DNA of 55,527 bases from Mycobacterium sp. (GCF_004298145.1 NZ_SCRH01000029.1:1-55527); one strand, 5' to 3'. Shown: positions 8,559 to 17,285, numbered from the stretch's first letter. Translations and numbers: made by a program. The notes: generated by a model from the letters alone, not told the origin.

Positions 8559-9373
8559 GTGCACGATGATCGACTGCTGACTCCCGGCCACACGTGCTGG
8601 CGCACGGCACGTGCCGAAAAGTTCGCCCCCATCATCGATGCGGCCGACTACTTCAAACACGTCAAGGCGGCCATGCTGCGTGCCCGGCACCGAATCATGC
8701 TGATCGGCTGGGACTTCGACTCCAGGGTGACGTTCGAGCGCGGCGACAAGGCACTGCCGGGCCCAAAGCGCTGGCTGCGCGGCTGCGGGAAGGCGACGGC
8801 CCCGAGGTCGTCATCGTGCTTGCCCGTAAAGGCAACAACCCGCTCGAGCGGGGCACGATGGACAGTGCCCGCCACCGCCTGATCCAACGGCTGTGGGAAG
8901 CCGACGAGCATGACCGGTTGGGGGTCTACTGGCCGATGACCGACGGCGGCACGCCGATCTACATCCACTCGAAGGTGTTGGTCGTCGACGATCGGCTGCT
9001 GCGGATCGGGTCATCGAACTTCAACAACCGGTCGATGGGGTTCGACAGCGAATGCGATATGGCCATCGAGGCATCAACCAATTCCGAGCATGATGACGTA
9101 AGCCGCGAAATCACCTCGGTGCGAAACCAATTGGTGGCCGAGCACCTGGGAGTGTCACCCGGCGAGTTCGAAGCGGCAATCGCGGAACACCGATCGGTTC
9201 ACCAGGCCATCGAGGCACTTCGCGGCGACGGCAAAACGTTGCAGCCGTTCACCGAGAGCACCGTGGCCAATGAGGCGGGCCCGCTGGCCGAGAACGAGCT
9301 GATGGATCCCGACCACGTACCACGGTCGCTGAGCCGAAGCGTGCAACGCTTCATCAGCGGCCTTCGGGGTTGA
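8559..9373 (+). pseudogene. Phospholipase D-family protein, internally deleted and frameshifted
   Basis: Two PLD-family fragments lie in different frames. The 5' part (8559 to about 8757) gives the N-terminus through IMLIGWDFDSRVTFERGD and LPGP. The 3' part (about 8770-9373) resumes at LAARLREGDGPEVVIVLA and carries one HKD motif, HSKVLVVDDRLLRIGSSNFN, plus the C-terminus. Family members have two HKD motifs separated by a long region. The first motif and the residues between are missing at the junction, and the frame changes there. This is best explained by a large internal deletion. The product cannot form the two-HKD active site. Confidence 0.85.
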
Positions 9374-9454
9374 CCCGTCGGCGGTTTGGGTGTGACTCGC
9401 ACCAGACTCGGCCTAGTGTGGGTAGAAGTGCCAGCGGACTAAGGACGAGCACCA

Positions 9455-10318
9455 ATGAGCATCGACGACGAATCCCTCACAACGCTCGAGGACCTTCGGG
9501 GCGATCTTTCGCAGCGGTACAAGCGGACGCCCACCGGCGGAAGTTCGGTCGACAGCGCGATCGTCGACGCCGACATGGCGGCACTCGACCGCGACGGCTA
9601 CGTCATTTGGGAGAACCTGCTCAGCAGCGAGGAATGCGCGCGGATTCGTGAGGCGGTCCGGCCGTGGCTCGGGCACACCGGACGCAACTCATTCGAGGGT
9701 CGCCGTACCCAGCGGATCTACAGCGTGCTGAGCAGGACGCGGGTGTGTGATCGGCTTGTCGACAATCCCCGGGTGCTCGCGGCGCTCGACCGTTTACTGA
9801 TGCCCAACTATTTGCTTTCGGCGTTGCAGGCCATCAACATTCAGCCCGGTGAGGCGGCGCAGCTGGCTCACCATGACGACGGCTTCTACCCGATTCCGCG
9901 TCCCCGGCCTCCGTTGGCGGCCGCCACGATCTGGGCGATCGACGACTTCACCGCCCACAACGGCGCCACAGTCCTATACCCGGGCAGCCACCGCTGGGGC
10001 AAGCGCCGGCCGGGCTCCGACGATCAGGCGTTGCCCGTGGTCATGCCCGCCGGTTCGTGCGTCTTCTTCGTCGGCACCCTGTGGCATGGCGGAGGCGCCA
10101 ACACCACCGCCCGCGAGCGCCTGGCCATCACCGCTCAATACTGTGAACCGTGGCTGCGGCCGATGGAAGCCTTCAGCTTGTCGGTGTCGCGCGACATCGC
10201 GCGAGTGGCCTCCGATGACATTCGCCGCATGCTCGGCTACAGCATCCACCCGCCGTTCGTCGGCAATGTCGACGGCTTGCATCCGTTGCGGCTGTTGGGA
10301 ACTGGGCCGCAGTCGTAG
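9455..10318 (+). CDS. Phytanoyl-CoA dioxygenase (PhyH) family protein
   Basis: A 287-residue Fe(II)/2-oxoglutarate-dependent dioxygenase of the PhyH family. The cupin iron triad is visible as the HxD motif in LAHHDDGFYPIP and the distal His in TLWHGGGANTTARERL, where the following Arg would bind 2-oxoglutarate. The helix DGYVIWENLLSSEECARIRE near the N-terminus is typical. Such enzymes hydroxylate lipids or natural products; the substrate is not evident. The ATG at 9455 has AGGAC upstream. It lies alone between the PLD pseudogene and a leftward hydrolase. Confidence 0.88.
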   Translation: MSIDDESLTTLEDLRGDLSQRYKRTPTGGSSVDSAIVDADMAALDRDGYVIWENLLSSEECARIREAVRPWLGHTGRNSFEGRRTQRIYSVLSRTRVCDRLVDNPRVLAALDRLLMPNYLLSALQAINIQPGEAAQLAHHDDGFYPIPRPRPPLAAATIWAIDDFTAHNGATVLYPGSHRWGKRRPGSDDQALPVVMPAGSCVFFVGTLWHGGGANTTARERLAITAQYCEPWLRPMEAFSLSVSRDIARVASDDIRRMLGYSIHPPFVGNVDGLHPLRLLGTGPQS

Positions 10319-10375
10319 GGCCTGCCCGGCGAGCTAGAAGGTTTCCCATCGACCAGGCGTCGACGCCGGGGCCGA

Positions 10376-11968
10376 CTACGCAGCACCGTACAGATGTAGG
10401 GCCCGGGCCGACGCCGTGGCTACCGCACCCCTCAGATTCGAGATCGGCGGACTACCCCGCAGGTGGATCGAGTTGGAGAGCAGGATCACGTAGGTATCCG
10501 AGCCCGGGTCCATCCAGAGCGTGGTTCCGGTGAAGCCGGTGTTGCCGAAGCTGCCGATCGGAAAGATCATGCCTCGCGGCATGGAGTAGGCCGTATCAAT
10601 ATCCCATCCGAAACCGAACAGACTTTGTCCCTCGATCGCCGGATAGTGCGGAGCCACTAACGGATTCGTTGTGTTCGGCGTCTTTGCGATGGCTTCTTGG
10701 GTGGCACGGCTGGCCGCTTCGAGTTGTTGGGCGCTATGGCCGGGCTGCTGAGGAGTCGTCATCAGCTCGAGAGTCGCTTGCTGTAGCGGAAATTTGCTCG
10801 GGCGGTTGGCAAGCCGATCAAGCAGTGCCTGCGCGTACACGCTGACATCGCGCGCCGTCGAGAATACGCCGGCGTTGCCGGCCGCTCCCCCCATGCGGCG
10901 CGCCGTCGGGTCATGCACCGTACCCCGAAGCAGGGCATAGTAATCCGGATTTCTCCTCGGGTCGTCTCTGCTTTCCTCATCACGTGCTGTCGGTGCGATC
11001 CGCGGCAACAGAGTTGTGCTCCACTTCCCCGCAGGGCAGGCCATCGGCACCTGGCCGGGAGCCGCGGCAACCGCAGCTCCTCTCATCGTGTGGGGACCGC
11101 ACGCCTTGACCGGTGGAAGATACCGGGTGTCTTGCAAGCCAAGTGGCACAAACACATTGTGCTGAACGTAGATGTCTTCGGCCTGGCCCGTGATCTTCTC
11201 GAGCAGGGCGCCAAGCAGGATGTAGTTGATGTCGGAGTAGCGGAAAGCTCCAGCGGGACTCGACTGCAGCGGCGTAGTGAGCGCACGATGCATGCCTTCG
11301 GCTTTGTCGGACCCGTCCAGTCCCCACGGATCCCGGAGGCTTACGTCGATCCCCTCACCCGAAGTGTTGGTCAGCAGCATGCGAACCGTCACCTTTGCAC
11401 GCTGTGGATCGTTCGTCGTGTTGAAGTCGGGCACATACTTCTGGACGGGATCGTCGAACGCAACCTTGCCTTGTTCGGAGAGCTGCATGACGGCGGTCGC
11501 CGTTGCGAGGCTTTTCGTCAACGACGCCAGGTCGAAGATCGTGTCCTCGGTCATCGGCTCCGCAGGCGCGGGCGATCCGTCCAGGCCCGGTTCGCCCGCA
11601 AGCTTCCGCACACCGTAGGCCCGGTGGAAGACGACCTTGCCGCCGTGTCCGACGACCACCACAGCGCCCGGCAGCGCGTGTGCGGCGATCGCATCGTTGA
11701 TCAGCTTGGAGACGGTTGCGAAGTTCGGTGCAGAACGCGCATCTGGTACCCGCGCCACCCACGCACCGTCGGTCGCGGGCGGGCGTGATGTGAAGCCAGG
11801 CGAGGAGGCCGCAGCCAGCGCAAGCAACACAGTGGCGACAACGATGGCGTTGCGTAGCGATCGTGGCCGGATCATCCACCTGCCGCGGAGAAAGCGGCCC
11901 AAATCGCCGACGACGGGCATATCGCCAGGGTAGGTCGACGACTTCGTGGATTGCACGACATCTGCCAC
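10376..11968 (-). CDS. Beta-lactamase-fold serine hydrolase/esterase, membrane-anchored
   Basis: A 530-residue serine hydrolase of the class C beta-lactamase/EstB/penicillin-binding fold. The catalytic SxxK is S149-L-T-K152 (IFDLASLTKSLATAT), the second motif is Tyr244 in FRYSDINYI, and the third is in GNTGFTGTTLW. Residues 40-55 (AIVVATVLLALAAASS) form a signal anchor, so the domain faces outside the membrane. Mycobacterial relatives are lipases/esterases or peptidases; true beta-lactam hydrolysis is not implied. The GTG at 11968 gives the longest form; an ATG at 11920 is a plausible alternative. Confidence 0.85.
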   Translation of the reverse strand: MADVVQSTKSSTYPGDMPVVGDLGRFLRGRWMIRPRSLRNAIVVATVLLALAAASSPGFTSRPPATDGAWVARVPDARSAPNFATVSKLINDAIAAHALPGAVVVVGHGGKVVFHRAYGVRKLAGEPGLDGSPAPAEPMTEDTIFDLASLTKSLATATAVMQLSEQGKVAFDDPVQKYVPDFNTTNDPQRAKVTVRMLLTNTSGEGIDVSLRDPWGLDGSDKAEGMHRALTTPLQSSPAGAFRYSDINYILLGALLEKITGQAEDIYVQHNVFVPLGLQDTRYLPPVKACGPHTMRGAAVAAAPGQVPMACPAGKWSTTLLPRIAPTARDEESRDDPRRNPDYYALLRGTVHDPTARRMGGAAGNAGVFSTARDVSVYAQALLDRLANRPSKFPLQQATLELMTTPQQPGHSAQQLEAASRATQEAIAKTPNTTNPLVAPHYPAIEGQSLFGFGWDIDTAYSMPRGMIFPIGSFGNTGFTGTTLWMDPGSDTYVILLSNSIHLRGSPPISNLRGAVATASARALHLYGAA

Positions 11969-12155
11969 CCGACCACATCATCGACACGCCGTTGCCGATT
12001 GCCGTCTACACCGCACACCGCCTGTATTACGAACGGGCACAGCCCGTTTCGACGCGGTAACGCGCTTCGGACACTGGCTGGCACAGGCGATGTGCCTGCG
12101 GTAGCGTTGGCGCTGCACTGTTCGACGAGATCTGGATCGCAGCGGATTTCTCGGG

Positions 12156-12827
12156 ATGAAAGCAAGCGCTGAGGACACTTCCCCATTGATGTCCTGCCGG
12201 CGGCGGGTTGCCGTGCTGGTGGGCATGGCGGCGGCTGCAGCCGTGTTGGCTGGTACGCCGCCAACACTTGCCGGCAATGCCGTTCATCCGGTCACCGCCG
12301 CGGAACTCGGCGCGAGCTGGCGACCGGGCTGCCCGGTGGAACCCGCGCAACTGCGGCGGGTCGACGTCGACCACATCGGTTTCGACGGGCAGACCCACCG
12401 CGGCGAGCTGATCGTGCACGAAGACCTGGTGCCGCAGGTCATCACGATCTTCGGGCAGCTCTACCGAATGGGTTTCCCCATCGAGAAGATGCGCACGGCT
12501 GACCACTATCCGGCCGCGGACGATGAGCTGTCGATGGAGGACAACAACACTTCGGCGTTCAACTGCCGAGGGATCCCGGGGAGTAACCAATGGTCTCAAC
12601 ACGCCCACGGTCGGGCTATTGACCTCAATCCACGTCTTAACCCGTGCGTCTACGCCCGTGGCACCTTCCAGCCGCAGAACGCGGCGGACTACCTCGACCG
12701 CAGCCGGACCGACCCGGGACTCTTACACGACGGCGACCCTGCCGTACGCGCGTTCACTGATCGCGAGTGGCGGTGGGGTGGCGACTGGATGGAGCCGATC
12801 GATTACCAGCACTTCGAGCGGCCCTGA
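12156..12827 (+). CDS. M15 family secreted metallopeptidase
   Basis: A 223-residue protein with an N-terminal signal peptide (after basic CRRR, hydrophobic VAVLVGMAAAAAVLAGT) and a C-terminal M15 D-Ala-D-Ala carboxypeptidase-like domain. The zinc motif SxHxxGxAxD appears as SQHAHGRAIDLNP and the second zinc His in DYQHFERP. Preceding family-typical elements are MGFPIEKMR and NNTSAFNCRG. It probably trims peptidoglycan peptides. The ATG at 12156 is taken, but the ATG at 12189 (MSCRRR) gives an equally good signal peptide and cannot be excluded. Confidence 0.87.
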   Translation: MKASAEDTSPLMSCRRRVAVLVGMAAAAAVLAGTPPTLAGNAVHPVTAAELGASWRPGCPVEPAQLRRVDVDHIGFDGQTHRGELIVHEDLVPQVITIFGQLYRMGFPIEKMRTADHYPAADDELSMEDNNTSAFNCRGIPGSNQWSQHAHGRAIDLNPRLNPCVYARGTFQPQNAADYLDRSRTDPGLLHDGDPAVRAFTDREWRWGGDWMEPIDYQHFERP

Positions 12828-12854
12828 ACCCGGCCTCTGCCAGAATGGGTTGAT

Positions 12855-13361
12855 ATGCCGCGCTCATTCGACGTCTTGACCGAGTCACCCGCCAGTGTCG
12901 AGCAGATTCATGCCGCATTCGGTCGCGAGGACTACTGGCTGGCCCGCATCGCCGCCGGTGCCGCCGACACCACCTTGGATTCGCTGGTGGCCGACACCGA
13001 CGGCACGGTGACGGTGCGCACGACCCAACGCCTAGGTCGTCAGCTTCTACCCGGCCTGGTCGCCAAATTCGTCACCAGTGAAGTGAAGATCGTGCAGACC
13101 GAGACGTGGCGACCGGACGGTCGCCGCCAGGTACGGGGGCAAGTCAGCGTCTCGGCGTCGGGCGGACTGGGGTCAGGCCATGCCGAAACGTGGCTGGCGC
13201 CGACGGACGACAGCGGCTCGCAACTGCGCGCCACCCTGAGCGTCGAGGTCAAAATCCCTTTGGTGGGGGGCAAACTCGAGAAATCCATCGGGAGCGGTTT
13301 GGCCGAGGGCATCCCTGAGACACTGCGTTTCACCACCATGTGGATCACCGAAAACAGCTGA
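12855..13361 (+). CDS. DUF2505 domain-containing protein
   Basis: A 168-residue protein starting MPRSFDVLTESPASVEQIHAAF, typical of DUF2505, a START/SRPBCC-like small domain common in actinobacteria. The family-like C-terminal half includes ETWRPDGRR and KIPLVGGKLEKSIGSGL. Function is unknown; the fold suggests binding of a hydrophobic ligand. The ATG at 12855 is 28 bp after the M15 stop on the same strand, so the two may be co-transcribed. Confidence 0.85.
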   Translation: MPRSFDVLTESPASVEQIHAAFGREDYWLARIAAGAADTTLDSLVADTDGTVTVRTTQRLGRQLLPGLVAKFVTSEVKIVQTETWRPDGRRQVRGQVSVSASGGLGSGHAETWLAPTDDSGSQLRATLSVEVKIPLVGGKLEKSIGSGLAEGIPETLRFTTMWITENS

Positions 13362-13460
13362 GGCGCTGTTCCTCGATCGCTTTCCGGCGTAGGTTCGGCG
13401 CGTGATCCTGGTGGGAACGCCGCGGATCGCATCCGCACACAGAAACCACATGAGCAGGCG

Positions 13461-13790
13461 TCACAGGGTTTCGCCGATGTCGGGGAGCAGAGAAATGCCC
13501 TCCGGCTGGCTATTGCGAAGCAACGCCGCAGTCTCTCGGACATTTCTCTTAGCCCAATTAGCACTGAATTGACTCAATACCTGATATTCATACTTGAAGC
13601 GTTCGGCTCGGTCCCCCACCCATCTGGAAGCTTGCCGTGCGACTACGCCCTCGGTGTACCAGGCAACATACATATTCAGGGCATCGTTCGTTCGGAATCC
13701 GACAGGCATAGGACGAACACCAGGCTTTTCCGACAACCGATCGATCTCGGTTCGAAGTTCAGCAGACTTATCGTCCAAGATTTTTTTCAC
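13461..13790 (-). CDS. Orphan protein at the end of the toxin module
   Basis: A 109-residue, mostly helical, charged protein I do not recognise. It starts at a GTG (13790) without a strong ribosome site, 23 bp after the stop of the candidate immunity gene. Local GC is visibly lower than in the flanks, as often for toxin/immunity cargo. The core has NDALNMYVAWYTEG and RAERFKYEYQVLSQF. It could be a second immunity protein, the immunity gene of a lost toxin, or unrelated cargo. Its position as last gene of a four-gene same-strand run is the main clue. Confidence 0.55.
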   Translation of the reverse strand: MKKILDDKSAELRTEIDRLSEKPGVRPMPVGFRTNDALNMYVAWYTEGVVARQASRWVGDRAERFKYEYQVLSQFSANWAKRNVRETAALLRNSQPEGISLLPDIGETL

Positions 13791-13813
13791 CTACATTAGA
13801 GTCTTATCTGTTG

Positions 13814-14200
13814 CTAGCCTCCCGCCAGCAATGCACTCCGAGCAGCTTCAAAATGTATTTTGAAAAGCGCCTTGAGCCAGGACAGCACTAGGCTGTCGTC
13901 GGCGTCGAGTCCAGGTGTCGTTAAGTCATCGTGGACGTCACTAAGCATTAGCATAAACTGCCATTTCTCTGACAGGTTCAGCAGGCCAAATTCGTTCGGC
14001 GCATCGAGTGTCGCGAGCATGAAATCTATGCCGCCGTCCCGGGCCGACCAACAAATTTGAAGTTTGCAATCCTGACCGCGGTAGTAGATTGCCCATGCAG
14101 GACGATGTTGATAAATCACCGCATCGTGTATCTCGTCTAGCTCGAAACCGGTGTGCGACAACGTGGGCTCCAAAAACCGTGCCACCTCAGCTGGTTTCAC
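13814..14200 (-). CDS. Candidate immunity protein of the WXG toxin
   Basis: A 128-residue acidic protein with no recognised family. It starts at a GTG (14200) just 3 bp after the toxin stop codon. Its Shine-Dalgarno (AAGGGAGG, complement of 14211-14218) is encoded by the toxin's final Lys-Gly-Gly codons, so translation is likely coupled. Soluble, with alternating beta-like segments (AVIYQHRPAWAIYYRG, CKLQICWSARDGG) then a helical half; no signal peptide. Base composition is AT-richer than its surroundings. Place, size, acidity and coupling fit an immunity protein; this is inference from context. Confidence 0.6.
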   Translation of the reverse strand: MKPAEVARFLEPTLSHTGFELDEIHDAVIYQHRPAWAIYYRGQDCKLQICWSARDGGIDFMLATLDAPNEFGLLNLSEKWQFMLMLSDVHDDLTTPGLDADDSLVLSWLKALFKIHFEAARSALLAGG

Positions 14201-14203
14201 TAG

Positions 14204-16003
14204 CTAACCACCTCCCTTGTATACCCACACATTCCCGCGCTGTGCGTACCCGTAAGCTCCTGCGACGTCTTTTAGGAAGTTGATCTCCAGAGCTGAGTAA
14301 GATCGCCTCTGCACTTCCGCCAACTGTTCAACGCTATCGAAACCTTTGGGCAAGACGTACTCGATGTGGGGCACGCCGTTCTCCATCTGGGTGCGGAGGA
14401 AGCGTTCGTTGACTTGCCACACCAGGCTTCGTTCTTGTGTGTCGCCGAGGCCCCTGGTGAGGGCGTCCCAGGTTGGATCACCGGTGTCGAAATATATCCC
14501 ACCCTGGCCTCTGGCCTCGCCGATGTAACCACTTTCGTGACCGCCGAACTTGCCGAGGACTACTCGGTCTGGGTTGTCACCAACGTAGTGAGTCGACATG
14601 TCGGTGAGTTGTTGGCTGAGTCCCGACGTGGGCTCTCCATGCAGGTGCGCGTAGGTGAGATCCGTGGCCGCCTGCTCTGCCCACGGGTTGTAGCCGAAAG
14701 GGTGATCGAAGCCGACCGGTGCATGCGGTGAAACCACCGGGCCGGTGTCGAGCACACCGGCGCCAATGTCGGCCAGTTCGCCTGCCCGTAAGGCGGCGGC
14801 CCCCTCCCCACCGAAGAGCATCGCGGGCAACGTGGTGGCCGCATCCGAGGCTTTGGCGCCCAAATAGTAAGCCGGACTCGGCGAGTCCAACGCATTCTTG
14901 ACTTCCCCGATCGCCGTGCCCACCGGGTTTAGGGCCGTCGCGGCGGTGCCCTTGAGCATCTGCTCCCATGACGTGAGCACACTCGGAGCTCCCGGTCCTC
15001 CCTGCCCGATGAGGTTTTTGATCCCCTGTTCGGTAGCGAACCAGCGGTCGCTGAATCCTTCGGAGAATCCGGGTGGCGGCGGGGCCTTTGGCTCGGGGGG
15101 AACGTAGTTGGGCATACCGTTGTCGATCCACTGCTGGGTGCGGCCAACGATGTCGTTGAGGCGCGCCTCGATCTGATTCGGCGGCACACCGTCGCGGATC
15201 ATGGTTTGGCGGGCCATCGTCTTGAAGCTCTCCACGTCTGCGGGGTTGAGCCGCGGCGGCGGGACACCGCCCCGCCCCGCGCCGGCGGGGCCAGCCGGCA
15301 ACAGCATGTCCTGCAGCGACAGCGGCTTACCCCCGGCGCCGGCGGGAACGGGCGGCCCATTCGACGGGGCACCGTCCGGCCCAGCGCCGGCGGGGGCATC
15401 GGGCAACAGCATGTCTTGCCACGTCCGTGGCTTGCGCCCGGTCGCCGGATTCGGCGGACCTTGCGGCGGTGCGCCACCACTTGGCGGATGTCCGCCAGCG
15501 TCCAGCGGGACATCACCCACGGCAATACGGACAGCGGTGGCGAGCTCGTGGTCGGCGCTGTGGGCATGCACATTCAACGCAATGAGCTGATCCTGCAGCA
15601 GCTGCTGCTGGGCGGCGAACCCTAGGGTATCGCGCCCAATCCACGTGTCGCCCACGTCTATTCGCCAATCCGGGGTGATGGTCCAGCCGTTGGCTTCGGC
15701 GGCCCGCTCGATGTCCTCGAGCTCGCGCTTGCACGCGCGCACGTCCCCCTCGGCGCGCGACACCGCCGCGGCTACCTGCCTGGACTCCTGACCGTCGGCC
15801 TCGATGTCACGGCGAGCCTTTCCCAGATCGGCACGAAACGCGTCTCCGGCCTCGCCCTGCCAGCCGCTGAGAACGTTGTGGACCTGCTGCAGGTTGTCCC
15901 CCAACAGCTGCAAGGTATTGGCGCGCCCACTGGCCGTCTCGAACACCTTCTGGATCGCGCCGAGATCCCACCGCTTGACGTCGGATGGGGTCAACTGACC
16001 CAC
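14204..16003 (-). CDS. WXG-domain polymorphic toxin, putative type VII secretion substrate
   Basis: A 599-residue modular protein. Residues 1-130 are a WXG100-like helical hairpin with W48-Q-G50 (VLSGWQGEAG). Residues 165-255 are a Pro/Gly-rich linker carrying the motif QDMLLP twice (196-201 and 231-236). A middle region (255-430) includes a hydrophobic stretch. The C-terminal 125 residues (about 475-599) form a compact domain with DRVVLGKFGG, GGIYFDTGDPTWDAL and VNERFLRTQMENG. From memory this resembles C-terminal modules of Rhs/LXG-type polymorphic toxins; the activity is unknown. Start GTG at 16003, 9 bp after the WXG partner. The small gene downstream is probably its immunity protein. Confidence 0.7.
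   Translation of the reverse strand: MGQLTPSDVKRWDLGAIQKVFETASGRANTLQLLGDNLQQVHNVLSGWQGEAGDAFRADLGKARRDIEADGQESRQVAAAVSRAEGDVRACKRELEDIERAAEANGWTITPDWRIDVGDTWIGRDTLGFAAQQQLLQDQLIALNVHAHSADHELATAVRIAVGDVPLDAGGHPPSGGAPPQGPPNPATGRKPRTWQDMLLPDAPAGAGPDGAPSNGPPVPAGAGGKPLSLQDMLLPAGPAGAGRGGVPPPRLNPADVESFKTMARQTMIRDGVPPNQIEARLNDIVGRTQQWIDNGMPNYVPPEPKAPPPPGFSEGFSDRWFATEQGIKNLIGQGGPGAPSVLTSWEQMLKGTAATALNPVGTAIGEVKNALDSPSPAYYLGAKASDAATTLPAMLFGGEGAAALRAGELADIGAGVLDTGPVVSPHAPVGFDHPFGYNPWAEQAATDLTYAHLHGEPTSGLSQQLTDMSTHYVGDNPDRVVLGKFGGHESGYIGEARGQGGIYFDTGDPTWDALTRGLGDTQERSLVWQVNERFLRTQMENGVPHIEYVLPKGFDSVEQLAEVQRRSYSALEINFLKDVAGAYGYAQRGNVWVYKGGG
14211..14218 (-). promoter_or_regulatory. Shine-Dalgarno of the immunity gene embedded in the toxin C-terminus
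   Basis: On the minus strand the last toxin codons read aag gga ggt ggt tag, so AAGGGAGG lies 10 bases before the GTG start at 14200. This implies translational coupling of toxin and immunity gene. Confidence 0.75.
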
Positions 16004-16012
16004 TCGTGACCC

Positions 16013-16315
16013 CTACTCCCGCACCGACCGGAAAGCTCGCGCCGACTCGTCCTCGTTGGTGATATAGCCGAGCATCGCCTCGGCGACGTGCGACCCCAGG
16101 CCGTCCACCTGCAGCTGGTGGTGGTCGTGGCGGGCCTGCCACCGCGCCGCGAGCTGGCCCAACGCCAGCTCCGAGGATCCGATCCAGCCCGGCGTGGCCT
16201 CGGCCAGCCCGTCCTCATGGCTGAAGAAATCCAGAGCGGCCTCGCCGATCGCGTTGAACATGTCGTTGCTGCCGACGTGCAGTGCGGCGGGATCGACCCT
16301 CAATCCAATGGCCAC
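16013..16315 (-). CDS. WXG100/EspC-like small type VII secretion partner
   Basis: A 100-residue protein of WXG100/EspC-like size. W44-I-G46 (TPGWIGSSEL) lies at the hairpin turn between two helices. Near the C-terminus Y84-I-T-N-E88 fits the general type VII secretion signal YxxxD/E. The start is a GTG at 16315 with GAAGGGAA upstream. It is 9 bp ahead of the large WXG-toxin gene, consistent with the two being exported as a heterodimer. Which ESX system exports it cannot be judged; no ESX core genes are in the window. Confidence 0.75.
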   Translation of the reverse strand: MAIGLRVDPAALHVGSNDMFNAIGEAALDFFSHEDGLAEATPGWIGSSELALGQLAARWQARHDHHQLQVDGLGSHVAEAMLGYITNEDESARAFRSVRE

Positions 16316-16427
16316 AGATGTTCCCTTCTGCTCGCCGGCGTTGCGCTCCGAATCTTAGTTCGCTGCACCGGCCCGCACACTTCACCTTTGGACGATCAAA
16401 GCGTTGACCAGCGGGCCTATCCCGTTG

Positions 16428-17285
16428 TCAGAACGCTTTGCCGTGGATCTCCGCCAGCGCGTGAATCTGCTCGAGGTAATGCTCGAGCGAGTGGTGGATG
16501 AACCTGGCCGACAAAGTGGTGGTGCCGGCAGCGGCGATGGTGTGTAGTGCGTCTTCGGTCAACGCCGGCTCGCCCACCGGGTCCAGCGGTTGATCGGCGG
16601 GCAAAACCACTTCGAACCCCGCGGGTAGCTCTCGCGCCTGCAGCCACTCGGCGGCGGTGGCAACGGACACGTAGTACGGACACCACCCATCGGCCAGCGC
16701 GATCGCGCGCCGTAACGAGCGCCGCGTGCGCCCGCCGATCCAAATCGGCATATGCGGTTGTAACGCACAGGGATCGATGGTGAGCCCACCGAACGTGTAG
16801 AACTCGCCCTCATACACCGGCTCATTGGTGGGCAGTGCCGCCCGCAGCGCCTTCAGGGCATCATCGGCGCGAGCACCACGGTCCTCGAACGGTGCGCCCA
16901 AGAGGTCGAATTCTTCCTTGAGGCTCCCGACGCCGACGCCCAGAATCACCCTGCCACCGCTGACATGATCCAATGTGCCATAACGCTTTACGATCGCAAG
17001 CGGATGGTGATAGCCGAGCACCAGGGTCATCGTGACGAGTCGGATCTGGTTGGTGCGCGCTGACATGTAGCCGAGTGTGGCCAGTGGGTCCCAGTACCGG
17101 GAGCCGCGCCGGGCGGCCTCCGCCGACGGTATTCCGATGTGCTCGCTGCAGGTGAGGTGGTGATAGCCAAGCCCGTCCGCCGCCTCGGCGACGCGGCCGA
17201 TGGCTTCGATCGTGGCGGTCTTCTCCCACGTCAACGCAGCGCCGGCGACGTTCGTGACGACGGGTGTCGCGATGCCGAGTTTCAA
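16428..17285 (-). CDS. LLM-class F420-dependent oxidoreductase in oxygenase operon
   Basis: A 285-residue luciferase-like TIM barrel. Motifs: MKLGIATPVVTN at the first strand, YHHLTCSEHIGIP, IRLVTMTLVLGYHHP, GRVILGVGVGSLKEEF and MPIWIGGRTRRSLRRA. It is the last gene of a four-gene leftward operon; its ATG overlaps the stop of the TauD gene by 4 bp. That suggests it acts with the TauD and Rieske oxygenases on the same pathway, perhaps reducing or oxidising an intermediate with F420. The substrate is unknown. Confidence 0.87.
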   Translation of the reverse strand: MKLGIATPVVTNVAGAALTWEKTATIEAIGRVAEAADGLGYHHLTCSEHIGIPSAEAARRGSRYWDPLATLGYMSARTNQIRLVTMTLVLGYHHPLAIVKRYGTLDHVSGGRVILGVGVGSLKEEFDLLGAPFEDRGARADDALKALRAALPTNEPVYEGEFYTFGGLTIDPCALQPHMPIWIGGRTRRSLRRAIALADGWCPYYVSVATAAEWLQARELPAGFEVVLPADQPLDPVGEPALTEDALHTIAAAGTTTLSARFIHHSLEHYLEQIHALAEIHGKAF

